A DNA stretch of 64,000 nt from Nipponacmea schrenckii (taxonomy: Eukaryota; Mollusca; Gastropoda; Lottiidae): positions 4,526,001 to 4,590,000 of the forward strand of contig JAUJPP010000007.1 of assembly GCA_030562195.1 (NCBI GenBank), in the 5' to 3' direction. Numbering within the stretch: position 1 is the first letter of the stretch; each line of letters begins with the position of its first letter. The position numbers and the translations under genes were made by a program. Shown one piece after another: positions 1 through 11,720 of this stretch. Below the pieces are notes generated by a model. The model searched no databases, was not told the origin of the DNA, and saw nothing but the letters and a program-made list of their open reading frames with translations.

Positions 1-1439
1 ATGTAAATATACAATGATATTTTAAACTGCTTAGAGAACAATATTTTTAATTTTGGTGTTGTGAAATTTGCTTCAGTATCAATCATTTTGTACTTATCAG
101 ACTTCGGCTCGTTGAAACTTTTAGGTTTAATTCAGATAGTATTCAAGATATACCTGTGTTAACATATAACAATCACATTTGTCTTAACTTAGTTTCTAAT
201 TTACCCTGGTGTATTTGTACCCTTTCAAGAGTTTGTTTTGGGTATTATTTACCACTGGGGGTGAACAAACTTTAACATGGTGCCATTTGGGAACAATGTA
301 CAATAAATCTGATATTCTGTACTACATGGATATATATCTTAAATCATTACTTATTTAATTTAAAGTATTATATTATGTTAATCTATCATTGAAATGAAAA
401 GAAAGTGTGTGCAAAGTGATTTAATGTTGGCACCTCAGTGTTCAACAATAGAATGGTTTTGGTCACTATTGTGGAAATATTTTTGGTTTTTCTTTATCAA
501 ACTTCTGATTCTAACATTTCACTACACTTTTACAAAAAATGATTATCAAATATATCACTCTATATCCATAAATATATTTCAAAATATGGTTTTTCAAAAT
601 AATACATGCACTTGCCTTCTAGCAAAAATAAAAGAGAAAGATATATAGAAATTAAACAATAAGTTGGCATCACATTCTCTTTGCTCATACAATAATTAAC
701 ATGACTGAAAATTTTAGTTATTCATCAGTGTAACCCAAATACCCTGTCTTATACTATAGAGAATGTAAATGCGTTTTTGTGTGAAATTGAATTGTAAATT
801 TTAAATGTTTTGTCATGTGTTTTGTTATGGTTCCGCTCTATTCCCTGCACTGGCCCTGAACCTTTCTTACATCTATAATCTTAGTTTCACTCTGATCTAT
901 ATTCTTACCTTTTATTCTATTTATTTGTATATATACTTATTTTAACATGAAATTTCTCTACAATTATATCATTATCTAGAATTTTATTGGGATTTTTTTT
1001 TGTATAAAGATTTGTTTCACCATTGATAGCTCTATTTCAGCTGTCTACATTTCAGCTCAATTGGTTAATGAAGCAAATATTTAATTAACTACATCTCATT
1101 CAGAAGCTTACCGTTTCTGAGATAATTTTACAGAATCTTTTATATCTATTAAGTCAATTGCTTCCAAAGACATACTTACACTTGTCTAAAAATAAATGCC
1201 AAATGCATTTAAACAATAGCTAGACTAGTAGACTTGAGAGAACAGAACTGGCCACATTCACAAAGAATCCACATTTATTATTTGTCCTTAGTCTATTATG
1301 TATGGTGGTGTTTATAACCCTGTGAATCAATGTATGATGTAGATATAAACATTGTAGCCCTATCCCCCTCCTACTCTAATACAGTCATGTATGTATCTAG
1401 GGTTATATGAAAAGTAATAAAACTGTGTTATTAAAGGTG
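1..1439. other. AT-rich non-coding stretch
   Basis: No reading frame here resembles a known protein; the short open frames are low-complexity and lack splice context. No tandem or inverted repeat stands out. It may be intergenic or intronic to a gene outside the window. Confidence 0.5.
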
Positions 1440-1651
1440 TTGTTGAGTTTTTTGAAAGAAAAATCGCTTTTTTCGATGAACAGTTTATGAGTAATTGCCC
1501 TTGACTAAGTAAAATTGTGTTAAAATTCATTTGTTGTAGACACTATAGAAGCTACAATTTTGTATGGATTTTAATCAAACTTGGTATAAGCATTGGAGTT
1601 GTTAAGACGGCGGTCAAGTTCGATTTGGACAATTTTTCGATAAACAGTTTT
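1440..1651 (+). repeat. Left part of an old tandem-repeat monomer array split by a younger element
   Basis: Monomer sequence with the recurrent phrases GAGTTATTGCCCTTGACT, TAGACACTATAGAAGCTACA and a GATGAAACTTGGT-like motif. The same subfamily recurs at 11160-11650 and at 4163-4293. It runs directly into the 5' hairpin of the element that starts near 1652 and resumes at 4163, so it appears to be the insertion target. Confidence 0.7.
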
Positions 1652-4162
1652 TTATACGCCCACATGAAATGGGGGGCGTATATTGTCGTCACCCACATCC
1701 GTCCGTCCACAATTGCTCGTAAACACTCTACATGGTGTAATTCTTGACGGATTTAGATGAAACTTAATATGAGTGTTTATGATCACGCAAGGATGAACCC
1801 TATTGAAAATCAGCGAAATCGGAAAAAAATTAGTATGAGTTCGTATGTTCTTGAATGGCTCGTAAACACTCTACAACGTGCAATTCTTGACCGATTTTGA
1901 TGAAACTTGGTGTGAGAGTATGTTATAACTCAAGGATAAACCCTATCGAAAATCAGCGAAATCGAAAAACATTTAGTATGAGTTATTGCCCTTGTTCTCG
2001 AAAACGCGTTCAATTTTAGCTTGTAAACACTCTTGAGAGAACAATTTTTAATGGATTTTAATGAAACTTGGCCTGAGTATTTGTTATGACCCAAGGATGA
2101 AGCCTATTGAAAACCAGTCAAATCGAAAAAAAATTAATATCAGTTATTGCCCTTGTTTTTGAAAATGCGTTCAATTTTTAGCTTGTAAACACTCTACAAA
2201 GCACAGTTATTGACCGATTTTGACGAAACTTGCTGAAATTGTTTAATATCACCCAAGAATGAACCCTTTTGAAAATAGCATATATCGAAATATATTTAAT
2301 AGGAATTATTGCCTTTGTTCTATAAAATGTGTTGGATTTTTGCCTTGTAAACACTCTACAAGTCACAATTCTTGAGCGATTTTGACATAACTTGGCATGA
2401 GTATTTGTAATCACCTAAGGATGAACCCTATTGAAATTCAGTTAAATCGAAAAATATTTAGTATCAGTTATTGCCCTTGTGTTTGAAAACGCGTTCAATT
2501 TTAGCTTGTAAGCACTCTAGAAAGAACAATTCTTAATGGATTTTGATAAAACTTGGCTTGAGTATTTGTTTTTACCCAAGGATGAACCTTATTGAAAATC
2601 AAATAAATCGAAATATATTTAGTGTCAGTTATTGCCCTTGTGTTTGAAAACAGGTTTAACTTTTTAATAAATACTCTAGAAGGTACAATTCATGACCAAT
2701 GTTGACAAAACTCACTGAAATTGTTGGATATTGCAAGGGATGAGCCTAATTGAAAATTAAAAGTATCAAAATATATCTAATATGAATTATTGCCCTTGTT
2801 CTTTTAAACGCGTTCGATTTTTGTCTCGTAAACACTCTACATGGCACAATTCTTGATGGATTTCGATGAAACTTGGTGTGAGAGTGTGTTATAACTCAAG
2901 GATGAACCCTATTGAAAAGCGAAATGGAAAATTTTTTTAGTATGAGTTACTGCCCTTGTTCTTGAAAACGCATTCAATTTTAGCTTGTAAACACTCTAGA
3001 AAGAACTATTCTTAATGGATTTTGATTAACTTTGGCTTGAGTATTTGTTTTTACCCAAGGATGAACCCTATTATAAATCAAATAAATAGAAATATATTTA
3101 GTGTCAGTTATAGCCCTTGTTCTTGAAAACATGTTCAATTTTAGCTTGTAAACACTCTAGAAAGAACAATTTTTAATGGATTTTGATGTAACTTGGCTGG
3201 AGTATTTGTTGTCTCCCAAGGATGAACTCTATTGAAAATCGAAAAATATTTAGTACAAGTTATTGCCCTTGTTTTTGAAAACGCGTTCAATTTAACTCGT
3301 AAACACTCTAGAAAGAACAATTTTGAATGGATTTTGATGAAGCTTGGCTTTAGTATTTGTTTTCTCACAAGGATAAACCCTATTGAAAATCAGATAAATC
3401 GAAAAATATTTAGTGTCAGTTATTGGGCCTGTTTTCAAAATCGCTTTCAACTTTTGGCTTGTGAACACTCTAAACATTCATTTTTGACAAAAATCGCTGA
3501 AATTGTTTAATATCAACCAAGAATGAGGCTTATTAAGAATTAAAATATCAAAATATTATTAAGGGTGAACCCTATTGCAAATCATAAAAATACCGAAAAA
3601 TATTTAATGAGTTGAGTTAGGTACAATTCTTGACAGTTTTTAATGAAACTAGAGACCCTAGAAAAAAATATATGGTGGAAGGTTGAATATTTCATTCCAC
3701 TTTTGTAACCTTACTGAAAAGTTTTTATTTGAAATAAATGCTGCCAGTGGGCTTATATTACCTTGCCTGGCAAGCTATCTTTTTGGAAAACTCGTCAAAT
3801 TTTTAGCTTGTAAACCCTCTAGAAGGCACAATGATTTACAGAATCTGACAAAATTTGCTGAAATTGTTAATTATCACTCAAGGAGGAACCCTATTGAAAA
3901 CAAGAAATATCACATAATATTTGATTGCCCTTGTTCTTTCAAATGATTTCGATTTTTTGGCTCATAAACACTCTTGACTGATTTAAATGGAACTTGGCAT
4001 GAGTATCACCTAAGGATGAACCCTATTGAAAATCAGATAAATCTTAAAATGTTGAATATCAATTATTGCTCTGTTTTTGAAAAGAAGTATATGTATATTT
4101 TATTTTTTATTCAAAATCAATGCTGCCAGTGGGCGTATATTACCTTGCCTGGCAAGCTATCT
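1652..4162 (+). mobile_element. Helentron/pearl-like tandem-repeat element, copy A
   Basis: A non-coding element. It starts with an imperfect hairpin (TATACGCCCACAT, then GGGGGCGTATA) and a short (GTCC)n tract at 1697-1706. About fifteen degenerate monomers of roughly 140-165 bp follow, each carrying TTGTAAACACTCTA, GATGAAACTTGG, AAGGATGAACCCTATTGAA and GTTATTGCCCTTG. It ends in GCCAGTGGGCGTATATTACC plus TTGCCTGGCAAGCTATCTT. The two ends share GGGCGTATATT, and the 3' end can fold (TGCCAG/CTGGCA). This layout is known from Helentron-associated elements and bivalve pearl/CvA repeats. Assignment to that class is inferred from structure only. Short open frames inside are repeat shadows. Confidence 0.75.
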
Positions 4163-4293
4163 TGAGTTATTGCCCCTGCCTCTATATTTGTTGTAGACAC
4201 AAAAGAAGCTACAATTTTCAATGGACTTAAATGAAACTTAAGCATTGGTGGTCAAGTTTGAATTTGACGATTTTCCATGAACAGTTTTTTAGT
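4163..4293 (+). repeat. Right continuation of the split old monomer array
   Basis: Starts GAGTTATTGCCCCTGCCTC and continues with TTGTTGTAGACACAAAAGAA, the sequence expected directly after the monomer that stops at 1651 (compare 11346-11400). It is cut again at about 4294 by copy B. Confidence 0.65.
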
Positions 4294-5340
4294 TTTTATA
4301 CGCCCACACATAAATGTGGGCGTATATTGTAGTCGCCCCTGTCTGTCTGTCTGCCTGTCCACTATTGTTGTAAACAGATAGAGACCACATTTCTTGATGG
4401 ATTTTGACCAAATTTGGTGAGTGTGTTTCTTATAACCCAAGGAAGAAGCCTATTGAAAATCAGACCAATCGAAAAATATTCAATGAGTTATTGCCCTTGT
4501 TTTTGAAAATTTGTTGTGAACACGATTAAGAGTGTGTTTCTTGATGGATTTTGATGAAATTTGGTGTGATTGCTTGTTATTACTTAAGGATGAAGCCTAT
4601 TGAAAATCAGACAAATCGAAAAATAAACTGATGAGTTATTGCCCTTGTTCTTGAAAACACATTCATTTTGCGTTCAAAAATGTGTTATGGATATGATAGA
4701 GAGATGGTTTCTGGATGGATTTTGACCAATTTCGGTGTGTGTGTTTGTAATCATCCAAGGATGAAGCCTTCTGCCCGCCTGTCTGTCTGTCTGTCTGTCC
4801 GTCTGCCTGTCCACAATTGTTGTGAGCACCATAGAGACCACATCTCTTGATGGATTTTAATGAAACTTGGACTGACTCTTTGTAATGATCCAAGGATGAA
4901 GCCTATCGAAAATGAAACCAATCGAAAAATATTTACTATGAGTTATTGCCCTTGTCCTAAAATTCCTTGTGAACACGATAGGGGGCCGGGTTCTTGATGG
5001 AATTTGATGAAACTTGGTGTGAGTGTTTGTTATAACTCGAGGATATTCCCTATTGAAAATCAGACTAATCAAAAAATATTTATTGAGTTATTGCCCTTGT
5101 TCTTTAAAACGTGTTCACTTTATCAGCCTCTGAATCTTTGTAGACTCGATAGAGATCTGGTTTCTTGATAGATTTTGACAAAGCATGATTTGAGCCTTTT
5201 GAATTACCCAAAGAAGAAACCGATTGCAAATTTAGCTTACCGAAAAATATTTACTTTGAGTTATTGACTTTGTCCAGAAATTTCTTGTGTTCTTGATGTG
5301 TTTTGGATGCCAATGGTGGGCGTATTACGATGGGCCATCG
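4294..5340 (+). mobile_element. Helentron/pearl-like tandem-repeat element, copy B
   Basis: Begins with a near-perfect hairpin (TATACGCCCACA ... TGTGGGCGTATA, 4297-4328), followed by a (GTCT)n/(GTCC)n tract. Degenerate ~160-bp monomers follow, then a degraded 3' end (GGTGGGCGTATTACG near 5316). A second (CTGT)n tract at 4776-4812 lies inside, suggesting an internal rearrangement or a further nested copy. The flanks (AGTTTT to the left, TTTTGCCCTTGACTTC to the right) rejoin as one older monomer. Confidence 0.7.
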
Positions 5341-6358
5341 CTATTTTTGCCCTTGACTTCAATATTCATTCAGTGAATGTTTTTTTAGTTATTGTCCAAT
5401 AACTTTTTTTCTTAATTTGTTACTGAAATGTTTCCAAAACGATTCGAAGGTCTGAAATGAAGCGCAATCTTTGTAAACCACTTTGACTCCATATTAAACC
5501 CTTTCTTGTTCCAATCCTGGCCAAGGGAGAAGATCTAGTAGACTTAATTTCACTCAAAGATGAACCCTAGTACAAAATTTATATTTCCTGATTTTATGTG
5601 AAATGAATGGGACCGAAATAAACTAGAGCTGAGAACAGCAGCGAGCGTGGACATTGATACTTTTCCCCATAGCTGCAAGAGCTTGTGGAACTTCTAGCTT
5701 TCTAAAGTCCAGTGTTCAGTCAACTGTTTTTTAGTCTTAATATAAAAGGTTCAACGGTTAAAATTTGAAACCATATATTCGTTTTTGATTCCAGCCCAAT
5801 TAAAAATGTTTGGTCCAAACAAAAATGCTCAATCTATTTCATTTTCTAGAGAAAAATATAAAACATCGCATACGTCGTAACATGCGAGTGGCGCAATTCA
5901 GCAAAATTCAAGTTAGTCCTCTAAATTTTATTCCATTTGTATAAACAGGTGTGCGTTTTTTGCAAATAGATTTCTATTTAAGATACCATGAAAAATGCCT
6001 ACAGTAGAAGTTTCACTAAAAGGCGTATGTTATGATATTCTAAGTGAAATTTGGGATAAAAAAAAATCGAACAAATAATTGTAAAAAAACAAAACATAAT
6101 CCATCTGTTTATAGTCTAAATTATTTTACACCTCTGTATGAAATTTGTAAATCTAAAGTTCTATTATCATCTGTCGTATAACACCTGTCAATCATTCTTA
6201 AGCCTATAAGCCTGAAATACTAAAATTATATTTAGAATTTTTCAAACTTTTCAATTTAAACTAATTTTAACCATCCATGTCACATATAGATGAAATGAGA
6301 AAGAGGGTTGAATGCTGATTATTACATCCATATTGATGAGGGATAAATTTATTGTAAG
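5341..6358. other. Monomer tail and non-coding stretch
   Basis: Positions 5341-5440 are the tail of the old monomer array (TTGACTTCAATATTCATT, as at 11610). The remainder is AT-rich and shows no recognisable gene or repeat. Confidence 0.4.
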
Positions 6359-6361
6359 TAA

Positions 6362-6824
6362 AGCTGGGTTTATACTTTAAACGCCGTTTAACGCCGACCT
6401 TTTTTGAATATGTAAATAGTCTACAGAAGTACAAGAAATGTACGAAAATCGCATAATCCCTTCAAATACACATGTACCTTAAATTTGAAACTTCTTCTTT
6501 CTTTATACATGTATGTCTTTTCTATCTATAGACAGACAGATACATCACGCATTCAATGTCATAAACTATGGAATTACATTACGTTGTCAATGTTTGAAGA
6601 AAAGATCCAAATCACTCCTTGTCTGTGTTGCTACTTGTGATTGGTTGATTGGCGGCGTTTGCTAGCGTAAACGCTGGAAAGTTCAACACAGTTGAACTCT
6701 GGAAAAATTGGACGGCGTGACTCGCCGGCGATGTGAGTATAAATCGATGCGCTGAGGAACGCCGGCAAACGCCGTATCCCAGCGTGTAAAAACGTAAAAC
6801 GCCGTAAGATGTATAAACCCACCT
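6362..6824. mobile_element. 463-bp MITE with GGGTTTATAC terminal inverted repeats
   Basis: The left end reads AGCTGGGTTTATAC and continues with TTTAAACGCCGTTT. The reverse complement of the right end reads AGGTGGGTTTATAC and continues with ATCTTACGGCGTTTT. A TAA triplet flanks both ends (6359-6361 and 6825-6827), fitting the 3-bp target duplication of PIF/Harbinger elements. The interior is rich in CGCCG motifs and has no transposase frame, so it is non-autonomous. The superfamily is inferred from the target-site size. Confidence 0.7.
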
Positions 6825-6840
6825 TAAGAAATGAAGGTAA

Positions 6841-6996
6841 AAATATTACATACATAATCAGATTAATCCTTTCTAATGCTCACTGCATAATTGTGAAATT
6901 ATTACATAATCAAATTAATCCATTCTTGTGCTCACTGGAGAATTGGGAAAATATTACATAATTACATTGATCTTTTCTGATGCTCACTGTTCATGG
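6841..6996 (+). repeat. Three-copy tandem repeat, period about 57 bp
   Basis: Three diverged units share ATATTACATA-ATCA, TTAATCCTTTCT and TGCTCACTG. They begin near 6841, 6900 and 6953, immediately to the right of the MITE. No coding content. Confidence 0.6.
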
Positions 6997-7734
6997 TTTA
7001 TAACACCTGTCAATCACCAGGAATAAAAGCTAGAAAAAAAAATAGATATTTTAAAAAATATATCACATACCGGTAAATGTCACATACTAAGTGAAAAACG
7101 TGTACATCCTCTTTCTGAAAACCAAATTGATGTGGGATAAATAGGCTACATTTGATTTGAGGACTGGAGACAAAAATCTAAACTTCTTCAAAATATACTC
7201 GTCCATTGCTGTCATATATCTTTTAAATGGATACTGCGTCATAGAATTAACATAGAATTTCGGTTCTCAAGAATGGTCAATATGGTGTCAACAAAACGCC
7301 TTACAATCTGGAAATCACAAAACTAAGTCATATTTTAAAAACGCTTAATCAATTTGATAAAAAGTATTAATCCCGCGATATTATTTGTATGGACAACTTG
7401 TATATATTCTAAGAATTTCAGAAAATTATCAACAAAGTTTGAAATTTTAGTTTTGGTGAACTTTTTTTGGAAAAAATTTCAAATGCACCGAATACATCTC
7501 TTTACAATTAACATATTAAAGAAACTTTGAGGTAAATCGATCAAGAAAAAGATTACATGTGATTTTAGATCAAAGTATACCATTGTTGGCTGTGCCGTAT
7601 TTTTCTGGAATTATTCTCAGAAATAGTCTATATCCAAAAGTTAGATAAACATCCTTCAGAACATTATCATAACATTTGCGTTTGTACGCTTCCTCTGAGC
7701 AATCACGTTTAATGTTCCAGCAGTAGTTAGCCAT
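6997..7734. other. Non-coding stretch
   Basis: AT-rich sequence without a recognised gene or repeat. The pseudogene that follows may have had an upstream or downstream portion here, but nothing alignable is visible by eye. Confidence 0.4.
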
Positions 7735-8748
7735 CAAACTTCAGCTCCCTTGAAAGAATTCTTCCATGGTCTTTAGGTCTTGATCTCCCTGTTCTTCACT
7801 CACAGCCCACAGGTTGTCAGGGAACTGATCAAGGTGGCTGTTCAAAAAATGAAGCTTGATGCTCATGTTGCACCAAAAGATCGCGAACAGTTCATAGTTA
7901 TCGATGGAATGTGATAACATTCTGAAAGACTGCCACAAAGGATAACTATGCTGGCCTCTCTAAGACGGTCATTTTAGCCACAAACCGATCATCACGTATG
8001 ATGGTTCGAATATGTGGACCATCAAACACACCTGCTTTGATCTTAACAAAGGATAACCCTGGAATAGCTGTGATGTGTTGGAAACATTCATCGTCGGTAT
8101 AAATTAGTGCCTTGACAAATTGTTGTATCAAACCTAATTTGATGAGAAGAGGCGGAAAGATGATCCTATCTCTGCTTACAATTAGGTCATGTGTGATATT
8201 TGTCATCCCTGCTTCAAGCGTTTCAAGAAGAATGTTGACCATTTTTCAAGTCTTAAACGAGTCTCATTTGGACAATATTGTGAGACACCTAGTTCTTTTG
8301 GAAGCCTTTGAATATCACGGTAATAAACAAACTGTCTGTCTTCCGAATAGAACAAAAGGTTGTCACGTTTTCTGAAATATAACACTTTAAAATGTGATCA
8401 ACAATTTTTTTGGCCTTGTAGTCCTGATGCCAAAAGCTCAGCTGCTTTCTTTGAAAGACCTAAATCCCACAGAAAGTCGTGAGTTCTGTTGGGGCTTGTG
8501 GAATGGGGGAGGTTCAATCTCTGAAGAACAGTCCTCCGATGGTGCCAACTTTTCCAATTCACTGTCACACTGTCTTTTACGCTCGTATCATGGTCAATGT
8601 CTTTATTTTCTAATAAAGACAAGCCTTTGAAAACTGGGAGAGGAACTTCTCCAGGGTGAGGAGCAGGCCGAATAGCTGTGGTAATATTTTGATATGTAAT
8701 CTTATGTTCTTGCCAACACCTGTTGTGGTTACCTATCAAATCGCTCAT
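7735..8748 (-). pseudogene. Decayed repeat-associated gene (LPPLHIKLGL / NMS.K.HFL.SHLD family)
   Basis: Read on the minus strand, four segments line up in order. 8748-8398 contains DLGLSKKAAELLASGLQ. 8397-8203 contains YFRKR and then YYRDIQRLPKELGV. 8242-7946 contains IIFPPLLIKLGLIQQFVKAL and GVFDGPHIRTII. 7938-7741 contains CNMSIKLHFLNSHLDQFP and EEQGDQDLKTMEE. I recognise these motifs from a large, uncharacterised, multicopy protein family common in arthropod, cnidarian and mollusc genomes. A stop (8398-8400) separates segments 1 and 2, and frameshifts separate the others. Part of the family's usual middle region (about 60 residues) is also missing. The family's function is unknown to me; its copy number and decay suggest a mobile origin. 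Confidence 0.6.
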
Positions 8749-8869
8749 AATATGGTCTATATACGTTCACAATTTCAATTAAAAAAAAAAATACGGCATC
8801 TGCAATTTGTCCGTCCAATTATGAAGGATGTCAAAAATAACTTCTATTTCGGTCGAGTTTTCTGATTAA

Positions 8870-9486
8870 AGTTGCCTCCCCTTATTTTCATACATATATA
8901 CCATAATTGAACCGGTAATACTTATATCAATAGAAAGTAGATGGTCCCACATGTCATTAATTAACTCGTAATTAGGCTAATTATGACCGGAATTCCCACG
9001 GTAGGGTACTAACATAGGTATGTGCGTCAAGTTTCAATGTCGTTCGCATGTCGTTGATCTTTTTTTGATCATCCAGTCTGTTAATTCGGTGCATAAATCA
9101 TGACGTAACCGGACGCTGCTGTTATTGCCCACATTCCTTAATATTTTTCACAGAGCATTTTGGTATTCAATCTATTATCTCTAGCAAAAGGCAATAAAAC
9201 GTTTACATATCATTTATTTAAATAAGTTTTAACTCACTTATAATAAAATACAAAATCAATTATTAGACGCCTTCATTCATATGACGTCATTTGGTCACGT
9301 GAACAAACATGGAGTCTAAATTTTAAATTTAGCCCTTCAAAGCAGATCAGAGTCAAATGGATTCCACAAGCATTTCTACGTCCACATAGGTCTTTTGAAC
9401 TTGAGAATACATGGATTATTCATGAGAAATCCCAATTAATCAATTAGTAAGCTTACTTTGGCTCTAATTGATGAGGCAACCCATCT
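8870..9486 (+). mobile_element. 617-bp TTAA-flanked non-autonomous element, copy 1
   Basis: The left end is TTAA then AGTTGCCTCCCCTTATT. The right end, reverse-complemented, is TTAA then AGATGGGTTGCCTCATC. The TTAA copies lie at 8866-8869 and 9487-9490. A second copy in opposite orientation lies at 32855-33521 and matches along its whole length. TTAA duplication is typical of piggyBac-type elements, but the termini do not start with the usual CCY, so the superfamily is tentative. No transposase frame is present. Confidence 0.75.
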
Positions 9487-9584
9487 TTAACCAATTGAAA
9501 ATTTAACTCCCTTATCGAATTGCTTGATTTGGTTTACGGTTTGCATAAATATAGCCCAGGCGTGTTTTTTCGTGGACATATATT

Positions 9585-11720
9585 TTTATACGCCCACATG
9601 GAAATGTGGACGTATATTGCCGTCGCCCCTGTCCGTCCGTCCGTCCGTCCGTCGGTCCGTCCACATTTGTTGTATCCACGATAGAGGCTACAGTTTTTAT
9701 CCGATCTTAATGAAACTTGGTATACATGTATATATTGATGATATCTCGGTCAAGTTCGAAAATGGAAATTATCGCATGAACGGTTTTTGAGTTATTGCAC
9801 TTGACTTAGTAAAAACGCGTCAAATTTGGGTTGTATCCACAATAGAGGCTACAGTTTTTATCCGATCTTAATGAAACTTGGTAAACATGTATATATTGAT
9901 GATATCTCGGTCAAGTTCGAAAATGGAAATTTTCGCATGAACGGTTTTTGAGTTATTGCCCTTGACTTAGCAAAAACGCGTCAAATTTGGGTTGTATCCA
10001 CAATAGAGGCTACAGTTTTTATCCGATCTTAATGAAACTTGGTATACATGTATATATTGATGATATCTCGGTCAAGTTCGAAAATTGAAATTATCGAATG
10101 AACGGATTTTGAGTTATTGCCCTTGACTTAGTAAAAACGCGTCAAATTTGGGTTGTATTCACGATAGAAGCTATAGTTTTTATCCAATCTTAATGAAACT
10201 TGGTATACATGTATATATTGATGATATCTCGGTCAAGTTCGAAAATTGAAATTATCGAATGAACGGATTTTGAGTTATTGCCCTTGACTTAGTTAGAACG
10301 TGTCAAATTTGGGTTGTATCCACAATAGAGGCTACAGTTTTTATCCGATCTTAATGAAACTTGGTATACATGTATATATTGATGATATCTCGGTCAAGTT
10401 CGAAAATGGAAATTTTCGCATGAAGGGTTTTTGAGTTATTGCCCTTGACTTAATAAAAACGCGTCAAATTTGGGTTGTATCCACAATAGAGGCTACAGTT
10501 TTTATCCGATCTTAATGAAACTTGGTATACATGTATATATTGATGATATCTCAGTCAAGTTCGAAAATTGAAATTATCGAATGAACGGATTTTGAGTTAT
10601 TGCCCTTGACTTAGTAAAAACGCGTCAAATTTGGGTTGTATTCACGATAGAAGCTATAGTTTTTATCCAATCTTAATGAAACTTGGTATACATGTATATA
10701 TTGATGATATCTCGGTCAAGTTCGAAAATGGTAATTATCGCATGAACGGTTTTATGAGTTATTGCACTTGACTTAGTAAAAACGCGTCAAATTTGGGTTG
10801 TATCCACAATAGAGGCTACAGTTTTTATCCGATCTTAATGAAACTTGGAATACATGTATATATTGATGATATCTCGGTCAAGTTCGAAAATGGAAATTAT
10901 CGCATGCACATTTTTTGAGTTATTGCACTTGACTTAGTAAAAACGCGTCAAATTTGGGTTGTATCCGCAATAGAGGCTACAGTTTTTATCTGATCTTAAT
11001 GAAACTTGGTATACATGTATATATTGATGATATCTCGGTCAAGTTCCAAAATGGAAATTATCGAATGAACAGATTTTGAGTTATTGCCCTTGACTTAGTA
11101 AAAACGCGTCAAATTTGGGTTATATCCACGATATAGGCTACAGTTTTTATCAGAAATTCAAATTTGACGATTTTTTGATGAATAGTTTATGAGTAAATGC
11201 CCTTGACTAAGTAAAATTGCGTAAAAATTCATTTTCTGTAGACACTATAGAAGCTACAATTATCTATGGATTTTAATGAAACTTGGTATGAGCATTGGAA
11301 TTGATAAGAGGGCGGTCAAGTTCGATTTGGACGATTTTGCGATAAACAGTTTTGGAGTTTTTGCCGCTGCCTCTATATTTGTTGTAGACAAAATAGAAGC
11401 TACAATTTTCAATGGTTTAAATGAAACTTGGTGTGAGCATTGGAATTGATAAGACAACGGTCAAGTTCGAATTTGAAGATTTTGCGATGAACAGTTTTTT
11501 AGTTATTGGCCTTGACTTAGTAAGATTGTGTCAAAATTTTATTGTGGGTTTAATAGAAGCTTCAATTTTCAATGGATTTTGATGAAACTTGGTGTTTTTG
11601 AGTTTTTGCCCTTGACTTCAATATCCATTTAGTGAATGTTTTTGAGTCATTGCTCTATTTATTTTTCAAATTCAATGCTGCCAGTGAGCGTATGTTACCT
11701 TGCCTAGCAAGCTATCTTTG
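9585..11720 (+). mobile_element. Helentron/pearl-like element, copy C, with homogeneous 161-bp array
   Basis: The best-preserved copy. Its 5' hairpin is TATACGCCCACAT (9587-9599) paired with ATGTGGACGTATA (9604-9616). A (GTCC)n tract follows at 9630-9662. The monomer marker GGGTTGTATCCAC recurs near 9828, 9989, 10150, 10311, 10472, 10633, 10795, 10956 and 11117, an almost exact 161-bp period. Older monomers of another subfamily follow (11160-11650). The 3' end is AGTGAGCGTATGTTACC plus TTGCCTAGCAAGCTATC (about 11683-11718). No protein is encoded. The sharp change from near-identical to diverged monomers suggests recent local amplification of one monomer. Confidence 0.8.

Noticed and set aside
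394..648. 84-codon open frame
   Set aside because: Low-complexity, F/L/I-rich translation of AT-rich DNA with no recognised motif or splice context.
2178..3946. Several 60-90-codon frames on both strands with FNRVHPWEITNTPAKLHQN-like text
   Set aside because: They are translations of the ~160-bp monomers, repeat with the monomer period and are broken in every copy; not genes.
9631..9662. (GTCC)n as an independent microsatellite, and the repeat arrays as CRISPR
   Set aside because: The tract always sits just after the hairpin end of the same element. The arrays have no spacers and the genome is eukaryotic.
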